DNA of 64,000 nt from NCBI GenBank assembly GCA_021613335.1, contig JAJTWR010000228.1, positions 235,001 to 299,000 on the forward strand. Reading direction: 5' to 3'. The notes under the pieces are model-generated. The model was not told where the DNA came from and made no database searches. It worked only from the letters and a program-made list of their open reading frames with translations. Numbering within the stretch: position 1 is the first letter of the stretch; every line of letters begins with the position of its first letter. This document shows positions 32,601 to 48,000 of the stretch, piece after piece. The position numbers and the translations under genes were made by a program. This stretch comes from Whitmania pigra. Its lineage: Eukaryota > Annelida > Clitellata > Hirudinida > Haemopidae.

Positions 32601-34606
32601 GTGATGGTTGTTGGTCTTTTGCAGGCATGTGACTCTGAGGAGCAGTTCCATTCACAACTTGTTTTTGTTGCCGCTGTTGTTGTTGAAAGTGTTGATTGTT
32701 GTTTCCTTTCTGAAAGCTTTGAGGTTGGTGTTGAACCTGTTGCTGCTCAACTTTGGCAGCTTTCTTCTTTTTCTTATTCCTCTTTGTTTCCTTCCCTGGA
32801 ATAAAGAAACCAATGTCAAATACAGCTTGCACACTAAAAACATCTGACTGGAATGCACAGAATGGCCAAGGATTTAAACTACTCAACATTTGGTGTATAT
32901 TCCTCAACCAATTTTAATATCATAAAACTCACATTCAGAATCGCTATCTCCCTTGTTTTCCTCGACCTCCACAGACTCTTTGGCAGGTTCTGGGACAACT
33001 ACTGCAGCTGATGCCTTTTGAACTGGTTGTGGTTCAGCCACTCTCTGTTGGACCGGTTGTGCTTCAGTTTTCTGTTGTTGAACTGGTCGTGCTTCGACAG
33101 CTTTCTTCACTATCGTCGGCTCGGCAGGTACGACTTCCATTGTGCTCTTTTCCAAGGATGAAGTCTCAACCGGTTCTGGAACGACCTCATGCATTTCCTC
33201 GAGTTGAACGTTGTCCTCGTTCTCGATGACCTTCTCCACCGTTCGTTCAACCTCCATTTGTCTTTCCTCTTCCTCCTCGAATCCATTTTCGTGGTTCTCT
33301 CCGGCTGCATCCGTCACGATGTTTTTCTCTTCCGTCTCGACCTTCCTCGGAGTCGCCACTGCTGCGACTTTTGAGGCAAACTGAGCCCTGATCTGTTCCT
33401 TGGCGGGGTCGCTGTTCTTGGAGGAGACAGCGACCTTGGAAAGGTCGACTTTCTCGCCCGTGTTTGGGTCGACGATGTCCAACAATTTCTTCTGGGGAGC
33501 CGGGGGAGCAACGGGCGCATGATGAGTCATTTGAGTTGTGAACACAGCTTGAAGGGGTGGTAAATGTACGATGAGTTTCAAATACTTTGAGCCAACGCAT
33601 CGAGTTATAACCTACCTGGCTTATAGGAAGAATATTCCCACGGCTGGTAACCAGGCATGCTTTGCACTTGTGAGTAGGGGAGTGGTTGACCCTGTTGTTG
33701 ATGTGGCATCATAACCTGTCCCTGTGGTGAGGACAGGTTAGTGTTAATAATAATAATAATGGTAAATCATAACAAGATCAAATTTGTTTATTAATTAATG
33801 CAAGTTTTTATATTTAACACTGACATACTGTCTTGTCACTGAATTGCTTAAAATGCAGTCTTTTGACTTAGTGCAAAGCTGTATAATATATAGATAAGTG
33901 TTGTCCTGAGCTTATAATACAAAATACTAAGACAAATCCATGTAATCAAAAAATATTGTCGCATTCACTCAGATGTTACGTCATCACATGACTTTGGTAT
34001 GACATTGATTAGTCTGTTCATTTTACTATTAAAATATGATTAAGATATGGTTACTTGCATATATTGCCACAGTACATTACCACATGGAAAAAAATAAGCA
34101 AATGTCAGCCTGGTCATTGATGAATTTGGCAAGTATATGTTATGCTTAATGTAAACAAAAATGAAACAGCAGTCATCATTAACAATAAAAAATGATTATC
34201 AATGATGTTGGTGACATCTGATCAGAAACAAATTGTTTTCAGACTGCAACTTAATCTTATATAAAGTTCTTGGACATCGCAATGCAAACACTCAATATCA
34301 GAGGGATGCTGCCTATGTTTTTTCTTATATTACTACAAAAACAGACTTGTTTGTCAGCATATGATTCTATCGTGATCATTGGCATTACACAATAGGCATC
34401 ACTCATGCAAAGCAGATTACAAAATATTTGTAGCAAACTCTTGAAAACAATCTGGAAAATATCAATAAAAATCTTTAAATGTTTGAAATTACATTATATT
34501 CTTTGAAGCCATAATCTGCAGGAGGGGCATAGACAGCATAGACATAGCTCCTCGGGGTCATTGGAGGGGCCCTGTTATTTCTTGGAGGTACATTAGGTCT
34601 TTGCAT
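26637..34606 (-). CDS. EIF4G: Eukaryotic translation initiation factor 4 gamma
   Basis: About 13 exons predict roughly 1,640 residues (human eIF4GI: about 1,600). eIF4G is the cytoplasmic scaffold that joins cap-binding eIF4E, helicase eIF4A and eIF3. The start at 34606 reads MQRPNVPPRNNRAPPMTPRS. A Gln/Pro-rich region follows, including LLDIVDPNTGEKVDLS (33.4 kb), as in the family. The eIF4E-binding motif is KKYDRDFLLQ (near 31355), fitting YxxxxL-phi. The MIF4G domain (about 31090-30290) contains FNSLRGILNKLTPQHFDTLM and ends MMDVIDLRKGGWMPK. The MA3 domain (29.5-28.6 kb) has KIKSRVEEYLMLKDIK and VPQVWKYIGEAVSP. The W2/HEAT domain ends YNWIVEEEKD. Approximate exons: 34495-34606, 33617-33725, 32932-33560, 31530-32797, 30214-31403, 29813-30145, 29462-29660, 28867-29288, 28632-28731, 28194-28338, 27541-27637, 26938-27099 and 26637-26800. 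It is head-to-head with PDE6D. A 39-residue unit is duplicated inside the acidic region. Confidence 0.95.
27338..27400 (+). repeat. SINE tail fragment
   Basis: GCCCCTGATGCTTATGGCGCTATACAAATG resembles the tail of the tRNA-derived SINE at 49296-49470 (CCTCTGACGCTATGCATATGGCGCTATATAAATG) and ends in a TTATTATT run. It lies in an eIF4G intron. Only the 3' part is recognisable. Confidence 0.5.
27621..27725. repeat. 35-bp tandem repeat across an eIF4G splice acceptor
   Basis: Three units start at 27621, 27656 and 27691 (core GATGCATGTTTTCCTGTGCATTATATAC on the plus strand; the third is diverged and runs into a TA repeat). The first unit includes the 3' splice site and first codons of an eIF4G exon, so the acceptor CACAG|GAAAACATGCATC is present twice. 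Confidence 0.85.
31921..32160 (-). repeat. 117-bp coding tandem duplication in eIF4G
   Basis: Two adjacent 117-bp units (beginning at 31921 and 32038) encode 39-residue blocks containing APIESVTFEDKPIEDKV and APVESVTFEDKPLEDKV. Because 117 is a multiple of three, the reading frame is kept. Confidence 0.85.
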
Positions 34607-35664
34607 CCTGTGAAAAACACTCATTTAAAAAAGAATACCTCAACAAACAAAAGCAACAAATCAATAAAGCAAGCAGTAACGATGCTTAGCAATATGAAGT
34701 ACATAAAGCGATTTATGCAACTCTTAAAAATCAATTAAAACTCACATGCGTATCACGGATTATTACGGAAACAGTGGCTATAACGTGTCTACGAGGACGG
34801 TAATGTGTTAACGAACGAGCGATTTAATACGCACCAAAGATACGCCCAAAAGGCTTTATACTTATGTTCTCTAAAAATTTAATATTGCTTTAAAAAGTCC
34901 GTCTCCATATGTTGCGACACTTTTAGAAACAAGCCATGATATCGATAAGCGAATTATTAAAATTTATTTTAATCGATCTTACTGAATAAAAAATTTCTAA
35001 GTAGTTATGGCCCTATTCTGTTCTAAATTATCTATCCTTCTCAGAGATTATGCGACATTAACTGGCACCACGAGTTGTACGAGGGTAATTCAAAGGCAAC
35101 AACGACGCGATAAATAATTATATATTAATTCAGTTAAAAAGCTTTAACGGTTAGAAACTTTTGAAATTTCCAAAAATATTGACAACCGACTAAACTAAAG
35201 CAACGCGATCTCGGAGGACCTATAACCAACGCGGCCAACCTCTAAAATGTGCACCGTAAACGAAACACAACCGCCATCTATACAGCAAAAAAATTAAAAA
35301 ATAATTATAAAAAAAACTAACATCTTTTTAGTATTCTGAAAAATTGATAGTTTCAGTAAACCTCTACTTCTGCTACAGAAATTTTATTTTATTTTTTTTG
35401 CATAAATTGCATTTTTTATTTATTAACAAATTATAATTAATAAAATTAATAATAAAAAAAACATTAAATTACATATTAATTAACTGCTTGATGTTAAAAT
35501 TGCAACACGATCATTTTAAATTTTTAAAAATAATTTAAAAAAACGATTTCTTTAGCTGGAAAATATTTGCTTTAAAGTAAAAAATATTTTTTAGTTGTTG
35601 TCACGTATCTAGGTTCGGTTGCCAAAATATATATAATAGCTTAGACTGAGCTTGCATCGTAGAT
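34607..35664. promoter_or_regulatory. Divergent promoter region eIF4G / PDE6D
   Basis: This stretch separates two divergent start codons by 1.06 kb. The part from 35280 to 35600 is extremely AT-rich. It must hold both 5' UTRs and promoters; no individual site could be assigned. Confidence 0.4.
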
Positions 35665-37328
<1,664 letters not shown>

Positions 37329-39056
37329 TTTCTTCTAGGTCATGATTTTGATGTTGCAATATTGTGATGAATGTTAAAGCAAGAACTTGTTAAGCTCGGC
37401 ATTTTTGATGTTAGTAATCTTTTTCGCAAACAGCCGTCGATATTGCATCAAGTTTAATAATTTGTCACACAATTTTGTTTACAATTTTCTTATTTGTCAT
37501 TTATTGGCATATATTAGAGCACCCCAAAACCAATAATAAATAACTAACAAGGTAATATTTTGATATTCAAAGTGACTCTGGAGAACTACTGACTTTTCCC
37601 TATAATGTGTCATTATGTTTACCCCATCCATGTCATACCAATGCATGCGCACTGCAACAAATGAATGGAAATGATGATTACCTTGATGCCCAGATGTCAT
37701 GTCGACCATGAGAACTCTCGACATTTATTTCCTTGCTGCCTCATGCAATCACTTGTCAGCTCGAATCTGACTAGTAATATCTCAATAGTATATATTACCG
37801 ATAAGTTCATTATAATATGCTAATCATTGTGACGTGTTAAAAGTCCTTAACCGATGTGCCATTGAAGTTGTGTTGCATCTCGTTGTTGTTGACATAAAAT
37901 TTTGAATTTGTGCCTGGGTTGCCAATGTTTATTTCTCGAAGCCACAAAAAGATGAAACACTAGGCTAAAACACAATCTTAAGATCCTCTAAGGATGTACC
38001 CACATTCAATCATATTCATTCATGAATTCGTATTCATGATCAGATGAAAAATCGAGAGCTAAAAATATAATCAACAACCTCTTCCGACGAAGAATTCAGC
38101 ATCGGACAAAAATAAGCAGCTCCACTGCTTCAGGCCGCTGCCATGCTCAAACTATGAAATGGCTTGCTGAAAATCCCTGAATTCAGTTTCGCTTTTCGAG
38201 GCTGTCACATGATTAACATATTAACATGTCGATCGAAACCGGGTCAAATCGGAAACCGTCGCAAATTGAATGATTATGAATAACAACTATAGATGGCATT
38301 GATGTCGGCGAAGGTGACCGAAGGAACGCGAAGAGCTCGAAATAAATAACATCCACGATGACGGAGACTCGACACAAGCACCGAAACAATTGGATGAATG
38401 TGACAACATCTGCACCAGTCCTGGCAAGGCATGAATGCATCGACTTGAGAACCCATAGGGCAGAGGAATAATTCTGCCCACCAATGAAGCAGAGGAATAG
38501 AAACAATCACACAACTATAAATAATTGTTACAAAACTTTTGCACATTCACCCGTCACATAAAGAGATGCATTTATTTTACTTCATTATAGATGTATATAA
38601 TTAAGTATATGAAGTTGATAACTTCAGGATGCATTTTTCAAACGACAAAATGCAACGGCGATAACTAACACGCCTAGAACTAGCTGAATATAAAAACATG
38701 CCAAAGTACTGAAGGCAGCTCTAAATGATGATGATGATTACTGTTACGAGGATGTAGTGGCCTCTCACAAGCATGAAATGGTAAAAACACAAGCAAAGCA
38801 AACACAACAACAATAAATCTTGATCGTGCACTAATAACATAGACAATTGGCTTCCAATATGATGTGGCCATCAGGCGACAAACACAAGAGCGATTGCATC
38901 GACAACAGCAACAGTCACATTAGCAGCAACGGACATAAACAAATAAACCCCAAACCTTAACGCATAAATTAGGTGGAAACTTAAAAATCTAATTTGCTAA
39001 ATCTTGGTCTACTCGTCTTCTTTTCTGGATTGGCCAATCAAAGTGTGAGAGTCTTC
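37329..39056. other. Convergent intergenic region PDE6D / ANKRD13
   Basis: About 1.7 kb lies between two convergent stop codons and should contain both 3' UTRs. Open frames of 60-97 codons on the minus strand (37.5, 38.2-38.5 and 38.7 kb) have no recognisable features. Nothing else was seen. Confidence 0.4.
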
Positions 39057-42000
39057 CTATTTGTCTAAGAGTGACAGTTCCATGACCCTGGCCAACTCCT
39101 CCTCATCCTGCCGTCTCCTCATGAGTTCCTCTTCTTCCTCTTTCTGGGACAACTCGAGGGCAATTCTCAGTTGTCGCTCATAATCTCCCTCCGAGGGGAC
39201 TTGGTTGCACCGAAGCGGCTCGTAGGATGGCGCCTCGTTGTTGATCTGATTCTCGGAATAAGGGGGAGGAGTTTCGGGAGGAGTGGAGGTGGCAAGAGGA
39301 GGAAGAGAATCGCAGCTGCGGCTCTCCTTCAGGCTTTCTTCCAAGGCCCTGGTAGGATGATTTGACATATGCTGATAACTGGTTACAAGATTACTATTTT
39401 ATATTAATATATCATTATTTAGTTTTACGAGACAAGAAATATCCATTTGGAGAATTTGGGTTTGAAGCTTGATTGCTATTGGTTACAAGCAACATACCAT
39501 TGCAAGAGTCTCTCCTCTTCTGAAGCAAGCCTGGAGTGACTGCTTCTAGTTCTCTTCAGCATCAGGTCCTAATTAATGATAAGAGGTCAGGCATAAGATA
39601 CAGCTAGGATCATCGTCATAGTCATCATCACCATCATCATCATTACCTGCATTCTCTCATCATCTGACTGTTGTAGAAGACTCTGCCTCAAAGTGAACTG
39701 GTAGAGCTCATCATCTTCATCCTGAAGTCGCTCATGATGAATGTCTCCTGATTGACAATATCAACACCAATCAAATTAATAACTGACATTAACAATAAAT
39801 TAGTGATGAATTTTTACCACTTATTTACAGCTGCAATTCAGTAAAAGATTCTCCTGGCTGGGTTTGTTTGAATAAATAAAGTGTAAAAAAGCTGCTGACC
39901 AATGACGCTATAGGAGGAAGGCACGGCAAATGTTGATTCATCAATGGCACATGCCAGCACCTCCCCCCGATCTCCCTCAGTTTTCACGGGCACGACCCCT
40001 TCGACTGGAGTGTCACGGGAGAACAAGTTGGTGAAGGTGATCCGGGCATTCAGGACATGGAAGAGTGGTATCTCTATGGATTTGTACAAGTTTAATATCT
40101 CTATTGCACAAGTTTGGTCATCAATTAAATTAACACATACACATCTTAACATTTCAAGATGAATTACGAATTAATCATTTAATCATTCCATATCATATAT
40201 TCCATTATGATCCCATGATTATATTACATGATGATATTAAGAGTAATAATGATAATGATAATGCTCCCACAACCAACCTATTTTAACAGGGAATCCTGAT
40301 GGAAGCTGAAGAGCTATGAAATCCTTGAGTTTTCGAAAGTGTGTGTTGCTGGACGCCATGAGGTCAATGATTGGCACAACCTACAATTAGTCATTGACAA
40401 AATCATAATCATGAAATCCTGCTTGACAAGCTTAGTCACTATGGAGTCAGAGGCAAATGTCTTGATTAGTATCGGAGTTATCTACATCACTGAAGTCAAC
40501 CAGTCTCGTTCAATAGCTGCTACTCATTTGCTGAACTTGTTACTTTGGGCATGCCACAAGGCTATGTACTGGACCCTTTGCTTTTTCTCATTTATGTTAA
40601 TGATTTATGTAATTCGTCAGAAATTCTGAATTTTTTGTCATTTGCGGATGGTACGACTATATTTATGTCTGCCAGCGATATTATAACTTTGCATATTATG
40701 AATATTAAACTTGAAAAAGTGGCTGCCCGATGTAATGCAAACATCTTGTCTCTTAATGTAAAAAAACCCAGTTTATATGGTGTTTTGCAGCATTAGGAAA
40801 AAGCTATGTTCGATGATCTTTCTACATCTATTGCTCCTTTAACTCGAATCGCATCTTCTAAATTTCTTGGGGTTGTAACAGACAATCATCTTTCTTTCAA
40901 ATCTCACATTAACCATATAGTCAAAAAGATTTCAAGCAATATTGGTCTAATGTCACGTATATGATGTTACATTAGTTAAAAAATAGCTATCACGTTGTAT
41001 TACTCCCTTACATATCTATATCTAAATTATTGTTATTTAATCTGGGCATCCAATTATGCTGCTAACTTACGTCCTTTACCCACTCTCCAAAAAAAATTCT
41101 TGCATGCAGCCTTGAGTTTACCATATAACTCTCCATATAAAACCACTTTTGCTAAATCCAGTGATGCCGATACGTACTTAAGTACATTTGTTGTACTTTT
41201 TTTTTTTTATTTATTTATTTTATTTCAAAACAAATTGCAGGGTCATCTATGACCTCTTACGCAATTATATACAATGGTTTTAGATATTCACGAGAACAGA
41301 GTGCAACGATAAGAAGGTTAAGTGATCACTTAATTAGGAGGTAATTATTGAGGTTAAAGAGCGACAGGCAGGATTTGAAGCGAGAAAATGTTGAGGAATT
41401 AATGATGTCAGAGGGTAGAGAGTTCCAGGGTTTGACGACTCGGTTGATGAAGAAGTGTTGCCTGTGTTTGGTGGAACATTGTTCTTGTCGTAGACAAAGG
41501 AGATGACCGCGAGTTCTTGAAGTAAGAAACGAAGGGAATTCCGGAATTGTGCACTGAACAAGCCCATGAACTATTTTATAGCAGAAGCCTAGGTTGCTGA
41601 TAAGCCGTCTATGTTCAAGAGTATTGAGTCTCAGTAGCCATAATCTGGTATGGTAGGGCAGAGATCTAAATCCGGGTATGGATGCAAAAGCTATGGTTAG
41701 AATTTTTTTGTGTCTTGCATGAAAGCATTTAAGGAGTAGTCTCAACCTCACAAATGCTTTATGAACAATGGTGTTAATGTGAGCTTTGTAGGTGAGTGTG
41801 TTATCAATGAGCACCCCAAGATCACGGGCGCTATCTGTTACAGGTAAGGTTTGTGAGGCAATTGTGTAGTTGCTTGATGGAGTCTTGATGCGTGATGTCT
41901 TGATGGAAATTTGTATGCATTTTTTGGGAGCCAGCTGTAATTGCCATTTATCGCTCCATAGCATCAACTCGTTGATTGGAGTTTGCAAGGAAGAGTTCTG

Positions 42001-45000
42001 AGGAGATGAAGATTTTGAGTAGAGTTTGATATCATCTGCAAATAATTTTAATTTGACAGATTTTTTAGCGAGTGTGTCGGCAACATCGTTTATATAAATT
42101 AGGAACAGAGTAGGTCCGAGCACACTCCCTTGAGTATTTATACTTAAGTCCTTTAAAGATTGTGTACTTAGTACTTAGTACTTAAATACATTTTAAATAA
42201 TTATTAATAAGTACATTTTAAGTACTTTTAAATTCAAACAATTTTCTGAGCCAAGCATATTTAGAGGTGGAACCATCTGATGGATGTGACTTTGATGAAG
42301 AGACTAATAGTCATTTAGAAATATCACAGTTTTTTGAGCAGACGGAACCAGAATCATGTATTTATCTGCCTTCTCATTTACCATGTTTCTCGCACACACT
42401 AAATTTGTTGGCTTCTGTGGATGCCAATAAAGCACTGGCAAGTGATGCAACTTATAAGCGAATGTATCGATCAGTGGCTGGCAAATGTTCCAGCTTAAGT
42501 AATGCATCCCATCAGAGTTCAAAAGCTGCTGAAGCTGTGTTTGATGTTCTTGGGAGAACAATACCTAAGCCAAACTCAACTCGGTGGAACTCCAAATTTA
42601 ACAGTTATAGAACCATCTATGATATGAAGGACAGAGTTAATATCATGATGGAATGCTTGTAGCTGCCAAAGTTCAGCTCTCAAGACTTCATTTTCTTGAA
42701 GGAATGGATTGAAGTAATGAGACCAATTGCACAAGCTCTGGATAATTTACAAGGAGAAGACAAGTTCAATACAACCATTCCATCATCTGCACCTGTTGAA
42801 AGACTATTCAGTCGAGCTGGTCTTATACTGACTCCTCAGCATAACAGACTCTGTGACAAATATTTTGAAACACTGCTTCTTTTAAAGAAAAATAAACAAT
42901 TTTATTGATAAATGTAAATTCTGTTACACTTGTCTTAACATTGTATTGAAGATAATGAATATTATTTCTGATCAATGAAGGAAAAGTACTTATACTTATA
43001 CTTAAGTACATTGACTACAACGTACTTGTACCTTCAGCCCCAAGTACTTTTACTTATACTTAAGTACATTTTTGGAGTACTTACGGCAACACTGGCTAAA
43101 TCAAATGTTAAACGCCGCTCCATAATTTTTTTAGGTCCAACAGTCTACTCTATGATACCAATTCACATGTCTGGCAATCAAGCATTTACTCTTTCAAGCA
43201 TCTTTATAAACAACTTCTTATTGAATCACCATAACCTCCATAACTCAACAATCACTTCATCTGCTTTTTGAAATTACATTATTTTATAACAGGACATCCA
43301 GCAGCGAGAGTTTTCCCTTTGGGATGATTCCTGTTTATGGATGATGTTATGTAATTTTTGAAAGTAGAAATAAATTGATTCAAAATTAGGTGAAAAAATG
43401 ACAATAATAATAATAATCATTATTACGTTTGGCATGACCTACAATTACTCAATATAGAAAAACATACTAATGGCAATGCTTATTTCACAAGAACATTTGT
43501 AAGTCATAATAACTTCTGAAGTATAAGAAGTGCTATTATGTGATGAATAAAGTATAATGGTAACAACAATAGTAATAATAACATTTAAAGGTTATAGTAG
43601 CAACAGTTAAGCACACATGCAGTAAAGTACAAACAAAGAAAAGCATGCAGCCATAAAAATCAGCACTAATAAAGACATCTATTCAAATGTCTCCAACTAT
43701 TGACAAATACCTGGTCAGGTAAGGAGAGTGGGTATTCCTCAGACAACCAGAACCTGGCTTTGAGTTTCTGGACCTTGGTGGTCTCCTCTGCAGGTCGTCC
43801 GATGTCACGACCTTCGAGGTCGCAGGGGCCGAAATATTCTTCCTCCGTCACGTGGCACGGATTCCTGCACACGGTCGTCGTCGAAGGCTGAAGCACGACA
43901 ATTCCAGCTTTTACCGGCGAATGGACGAACAATCGAAATGCAATTCCCGTCGACCTACCCCGTTGCTGTCGGTACCCTTGTTCTTGGGGTCGGTCTCTGC
44001 CACCCCAAGGAAGGATTCGAAAGGAGTCCTCGACTGCTTCTTGATGCGACGTTTGTCTTCCTCAGACAGGTGCTCGGTCCTCGTTTTGGTGGCAAGCTGG
44101 ACGTTGGAGGCGCTGAAGACCTTATCATGATGAATTGTTTCGAGCAATATTAATGAAGATAATGCAGATGAGAATAATGAAAAGAAGAAATAAGTACTAA
44201 TAATCTACAGAAGGAAAGAGTGAAAATAAAGGAAGACAGACTTTGCAGGTAAAGTTGTCCACAGCATCCATTCTGTCACTTCTCCATCCCCAAACTCCTG
44301 ACTTGCTCCTGCAATGGCCATCATCATCATCAATTCTCCATTGGTAATCAAGTTGAGGTCAGAATCATGAAAAGACCACATGTCGAGTTGTCTAATACAT
44401 TTAAAATTATCCAATATTATTTAAGCAAACTATAGTTTCAATTACTAAAAATAACTTTCTTGTGATAATTACAGTTACTGTTACTTATCATGACCCCCCC
44501 CCCCCCCCCCATTGTTGCTAATACAAAGATGATGATGACGATGATGATGATAATAATAATAATAATAACATCAATAATAATAATAATATAATAATAATAA
44601 TAATAATAATATAATAATAATAATAACAATGATAATGATAACATCAATAAAAATAATACTAATTCATTGCCTTAATCCCACCCACTATGGCTCTGAAGCA
44701 ATTGCAAATATGGTTGCCAATCGATATTCGTATCATCTTCAAAATCCCCCTCACATCGCACTCTCACAGCATATTGTACTCTCTGAACACCCAACTCCAA
44801 TTCCATTCATCATTCACAATTCAATTACATCAACCAGTCAACATGGTCATGCATTGATAACTAAGTTATTCTAAAAAGAGGCTTCATATTATTATTATTG
44901 TTATTGTTATTATTATTGTTGTTGTTATTAATATTATTATTAATAAAAATTCTTTTTTTAGAAATAATTCTGCAATCAACTTTAAATTAATGTGAAGAAC

Positions 45001-48000
45001 CTCTCAAATGATATCTTGTCAATGTCAACAAAAGTCGTCACAATTGGAGAGGTGAGTCTGGCTGCTACGGCATTAGTCGACGGGGACATGTAGGCCACAG
45101 TTTGAGGAGCCAAGGAGGGGCTGAGGGTTTCCGAGTAGACCTGACAGTTGTCGTAATCGACCTCGAGCAGGGTCGTGGTGTTGCCTGGTGGTCGTGAAAC
45201 GTTCGGGTTTTAAATTGGGCAGTTGTAAAATGGTCAAATATTACTCAAAATAAGTTCAAAGAAGTCATAGCAGTTGTTTTCAGTTAAATAATGCTTCTTG
45301 CTCAAATTTGCTGTTTCACCACTGATCGGGAAATGTAATTGTATTTAATTGCACACAGAAGTTGAGTAATTGAAAGATTTGAAATTTGATGAACATTTGC
45401 AAGAGCACATGGATGGCAACACCACAAGATCAAATGGACCATAACACCACAAGATCATGTGCTATACTTCTCTAAGTACTATGATTTGAAATGCCTTGTT
45501 CCAAGAAAACTTATGAGGTCACTGATGGCAATACTATTCTTTCATCATCATGAACATTGCATGCTGACCTACCGTGGAGCTTAAAGAGGTAACTTCTACT
45601 GCCCCTCTGCCAGGACATGTTGTCAAAGCCGAGGAGTGTCGTGTCGATCCTGACATTTGAACCTGAAGATGATAGTGATGATGATGATGGCAGTGATGAT
45701 GGTAGTGACATGACATATGAACGTGAGGGTAATAATTTTAGCCTAGAAACAACAATTAAGGAACACACCTGACTTCCACACTTTATACGTGTCACTTGGA
45801 CAAATCCTGGACACCAGTGGCACTGCATGATTGAAATTAAAGGATCACGATCGAAATTGATGTTTCATGCGTTGTTGAGTCATCAGGTTAATTACGCCTA
45901 GGGATTCTGTCGGATGACCGAAACCACTAATAACAAATTATCGAGTCACGTGCAAAATGGATTAGTTAAGGTGAAAAAGAAAAAGGCGATAAATTTATAA
46001 TTATTAACTTTTAATTACCCCAACTTGTGAATTCCCACTTCATTTCTACGTAAAAGTCAGGAGCCTGAATAGAATAGGACATTATTATCATCACTGTCAT
46101 GGTTAATAATAATGATGACATCAATGTCATAGTCATCAACTTCACCATCATCATTATCACAATCACCTCTTCCAGCTGTTTGAGCAGCTTGGGCACCCCA
46201 TGCAACCTCTCCATGTGCCTCTGGTAGTCTCTGTACTGAAGACATAACTGAACCATTTCAGGATCCCCAGTACTCACTGCCTCCTGTACAACTGGAGATA
46301 TTGATGATTATGATGACGACTATGATGATAACAATGATGTTGATGATGCTGACAATAATAAATACAGCACAACAACTGCACAGAGAAATGAGCCAACATT
46401 CGGGATTGATCACTCATGGGTTTTCACGTGCAAAACACCTTAAACCATTCGACTCATGAATATTTATGAGGCAGTTCACCCCAGGATCTTCAAAGAATTT
46501 CGAGGACAGAGACAGATACAGTACAGGGCCAATGAGCCATGATCGAGGTCCAAACTGCTCGACCGAGGCTTAAGTGGTTCGCGGCTTAAATTTTTATGAT
46601 AATGCTTATTTAACATGTAAACAAAATCACACATAAATTATAAGCACTTTTATTACATCAAAAATGTAACAAACATTTTAATACAATTTTCTTTCAATAC
46701 AAATTTTATTTCCTAGAAAATGTGAAGTGATATCAGCTTGCTTCTTGGTCTTTGAAGCTCTCATCTTGGAATCTCTTATGAGAGACCTCCATTGCAGTGT
46801 TTTCACTTTGTCCCCCACATGTTCGTAGTATTCTAAGGCAACTTTAAAAGTCTTTTAAATGCATCATCAGCAATTCAAGCTGATCAAGAAATGCTCTTAA
46901 TTTGTTTTCATCTTTGATTCATCCACGAATTGTTGAGTCAGGTACCCATAACTTTATGCTTACTGTAGTGTGAGTTTTGCCATTTCGAATTCTTTGCTGA
47001 GCATTTTATGAAGGCATGTTTATGTTTAATATAATAAAAGGCAGTTTTAATTGTCGAGTACTTCTGTAATTCCAAAATATTTCTTTAAAAAGTGTGGACT
47101 ATAATTTCAGAGGATTGACCGACCATGCCTCATTTATAATCGATTTGCAGCATGTGTCCACGAGTGAATAAAGATTTGGATCCAAGTTTTTCCGCAGCTT
47201 AAGAACAGATGGCCTGTGGTTTAACGGTCCTTTACTGTAGTTTGTTGGGTTTTATTGAGTGGAAATAAAATTGTTGTACAAGATGCTTGTAAATGTAATC
47301 ACACATCCATAATGATGGAGCTCATGATGGTGCAATTGTTAAAAACATTGCAACTCTTTATCATTATCAATACCATCATCATCATCATCATTGTAGCAAT
47401 CTAGAACAAACCGAATATCCCTGATTTATGAGACAGGAATAATGCTTTGTCTCTATTTCAATCCACAACAAGACAGCATGAGTTGAAAAACTTTTTCAAT
47501 TGATGTCCCCACAACAAAAAGCTTTGTTGAGTCAGGATTTATATTCCAGATGATCAAGCTTCAGCCATTTTCATTCAAAGGCTACAAAACAGACAAGTAA
47601 AATCTCACCAGTCCAGTTCCTGGTGTTCTCAGCCAGGGCGCTTGCCCCATTCTCCAGGAGGACGTTGGCACTTTCGAGGTGGCCAAGGGCTATGGCCAAG
47701 TGGAGCGGGGTTCTGCCCCTGTTGTCCCTCTGCTCCACATCACACTGAAATAGGGGAAAGATAATCATCAGACTGTCATCAAGCTATTGTCAATGATTGC
47801 AACTGGTACATAGCAATCATAATCAACTCAATATTATCCCATCTGCATTTATTGTCTTGATTACAACATTGCTATGACACCACCAAAAAAACAGTTGTCT
47901 AAAATGGTTATGCTTAACAACTTAGGCTTCTAACTAGCACGAGATGCAGCGATGAAAATAAGCAGCAATCATTCAAAAAAATTAAATTTCAAAATTAAAT

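Larger units (their letters stand above)
40480..43275 (+). mobile_element. CR1/L2-like non-LTR retrotransposon fragment, interrupted
   Basis: Broken plus-strand reading frames show RT blocks: [20 protein letters not shown], the catalytic region as FADGTTIF (Asp changed to Gly in the second Asp of FADD), [17 protein letters not shown] and [12 protein letters not shown]. The coding similarity resumes after 43102 ([18 protein letters not shown] and LHNSTITS). Several stops make it a dead, 5'-truncated copy. Its 3' third is split at 41158/43095 by a hAT element. The 5' limit is approximate. Confidence 0.75.
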
